Source of the DNA: an uncultured Collinsella sp.
GTDB lineage: Bacteria; Actinomycetota; Coriobacteriia; Coriobacteriales; Coriobacteriaceae
Direction of reading: 5' to 3'
Length of the DNA stretch: 7,626 nucleotides
NCBI GenBank assembly: GCA_900551365.1
Contig: URVZ01000083.1
Span: 1-7,626, forward strand
Below, piece by piece: positions 7,049-7,626 of this stretch. The notes beneath the pieces are model-generated. The model did not search any database, was not told the DNA's origin, and saw only the letters and a program-made list of their open reading frames with translations. Within the stretch, counting starts at the first letter, position 1. The number at the start of each line of letters is the position of its first letter. The translations under genes and the position numbers were made by a program.

Positions 7049-7111
7049 CGGCATTTCATGTGCGCCACTAAATAGCTAAATGCCGAACCGCTGCTCGAGG
7101 CGGCGCACATG
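7049..7111. repeat. Interlocking inverted repeats (pseudoknot topology)
   Basis: CGGCATTT (7049-7056) pairs with AAATGCCG (7078-7085), and CATGTGCGCC (7057-7066) pairs with GGCGCACATG (7102-7111). The second stem's 5' arm lies in the loop of the first, directly abutting it, so the two stems form an H-type pseudoknot topology or are mutually exclusive. They lie just upstream of the TATAAT at 7121-7126. They may be RNA structure from an upstream start site or protein-binding dyads in DNA. Confidence 0.4.
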
Positions 7112-7120
7112 GCGGCAGGG

Positions 7121-7126
7121 TATAAT
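7121..7126 (+). promoter_or_regulatory. -10 box of the rightmost plus-strand gene
   Basis: Perfect TATAAT, 34 bases upstream of the ATG at 7161, giving a start site near 7133 and a leader of about 28 nt. No good -35 is seen at 16-19 nt upstream (that region is GC-rich), so an activator or another element may compensate. Confidence 0.5.
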
Positions 7127-7160
7127 TTGATTGCCATAGATAGTAATTTGGAGGTGCCCC

Positions 7161-7626
7161 ATGAATGCCCCCAACGCGCTCCAAAACATCCGCTCAAAAC
7201 ACCCCGTTGCATATGTGGTTCTCTATCTCTTTGTCGGCTGGGCATTGCTGGTTGTCATCACCCATGCCATAGCTTTTGGAGCAGAACTGCTGATAGCCAG
7301 CTCGGACCAGCCCGTCGTCAAATGGGAGACGACCGATGAGTGCACCGACGGAACCCGAACCGTCTACTACAACAGCCCGTCCCTCTATCAAGAGTTCAAG
7401 GTCAAGATAAAGGACTTCAAGATTGTCGATGCCGAGCTAGGCGTTTATTTGGCAATCGGAGCAACCATTAACGCCGAGCAAGTCGAGTACACGGACAGCC
7501 ATGCGACGTATCGTATCGACCTCAGCATCCTAGGCCGACCGTCACGCACCTGTCTGCTCAAATGCGACATACGCGGCACCACACTACACATGTCCGAAAT
7601 ACAGATGCGCCCGGACAAGGGGTCCT
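7161..7626 (+). CDS. Unrecognised membrane-anchored protein, first 155 residues, cut by window edge
   Basis: The frame is open from ATG 7161 to the right edge. GGAGGTG at 7150-7156, 4 nt upstream, and TATAAT at 7121-7126 support the start. The protein has a short basic N-terminus, one strongly hydrophobic segment at about 16-46 (possibly one long or two short membrane spans), and then a soluble region with alternating polar and hydrophobic residues, including KVKIKDFKIVDAELGVYLAI (79-98) and C61, C131 and C135, which suggests a beta-rich exported domain. I do not recognise a family. Codon use differs from its neighbours: five ATA and three CTA codons in 155, whereas I see no ATA in the 518-codon nifJ part. 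That may mean a recently gained or weakly expressed gene. It reads away from ybaB-recR across a shared control region. Confidence 0.8.
   Translation, partial: MNAPNALQNIRSKHPVAYVVLYLFVGWALLVVITHAIAFGAELLIASSDQPVVKWETTDECTDGTRTVYYNSPSLYQEFKVKIKDFKIVDAELGVYLAIGATINAEQVEYTDSHATYRIDLSILGRPSRTCLLKCDIRGTTLHMSEIQMRPDKGS

Larger units (their letters stand above)
6822..7160. other. Divergent intergenic region between ybaB and the rightmost gene
   Basis: These 339 bases hold no gene I can support; I looked for a dnaX end, an SRP RNA and tRNAs and found none. From the left they contain the ybaB ribosome binding site, a palindrome (6835-6848), a GC-rich segment with a short direct repeat CGGGGCG at 6911 and 6924, a repeated ATTATGCAA motif with an operator-like dyad (6984-7018), interlocking inverted repeats (7049-7111), and a perfect TATAAT with a good ribosome binding site for the plus-strand gene. 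It is probably the control region of both flanking transcripts. Confidence 0.55.

Overview
The window looks like a chromosomal segment of a high-GC anaerobic actinobacterium, most likely a Coriobacteriia member such as Collinsella. The grounds are a GC-rich sequence with strong third-position GC bias, a single-chain pyruvate:ferredoxin oxidoreductase, an actinobacterial-style Ser/Thr kinase and FHA pair, and a ybaB-recR pair. The genus is inference; the family calls come from motifs read directly in the translations.

Layout, left to right. Bases 1-1554 (minus) hold the N-terminal 518 residues of pyruvate:ferredoxin oxidoreductase (nifJ/por), cut by the left edge. Bases 1555-1956 are a non-coding leader and intergenic stretch with palindromes and a terminator-like hairpin. 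Bases 1957-5645 (minus) hold a tightly packed three-gene operon. In transcription order it encodes a single-pass membrane protein with a predicted extracellular Cys-containing domain on a Ser/Gly linker, a Ser/Thr protein kinase with about four C-terminal membrane segments, and a protein with an unrecognised N-terminal domain and a C-terminal FHA domain. Bases 5646-5890 contain a strong minus-strand hairpin and U-tract only 3 nt before the operon's first ribosome binding site, two near-identical dyads 73 bp apart, and a hairpin behind recR. Bases 5891-6821 (minus) are ybaB-recR. Bases 6822-7160 are a divergent intergenic region with an operator-like dyad, an extra half-site and interlocking inverted repeats. 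Bases 7161-7626 (plus) are the start of an unrecognised membrane-anchored protein, cut by the right edge.

How the genes may work together: the three-gene operon has the parts of a transmembrane phospho-signalling circuit, namely an exported sensor-like protein, a membrane kinase and a phosphothreonine-reader protein. The kinase itself has no large extracellular domain, and no phosphatase gene lies alongside. This operon is the best candidate for an undescribed system here. nifJ is central anaerobic metabolism and ybaB-recR is DNA maintenance; neither is obviously linked to the kinase operon.
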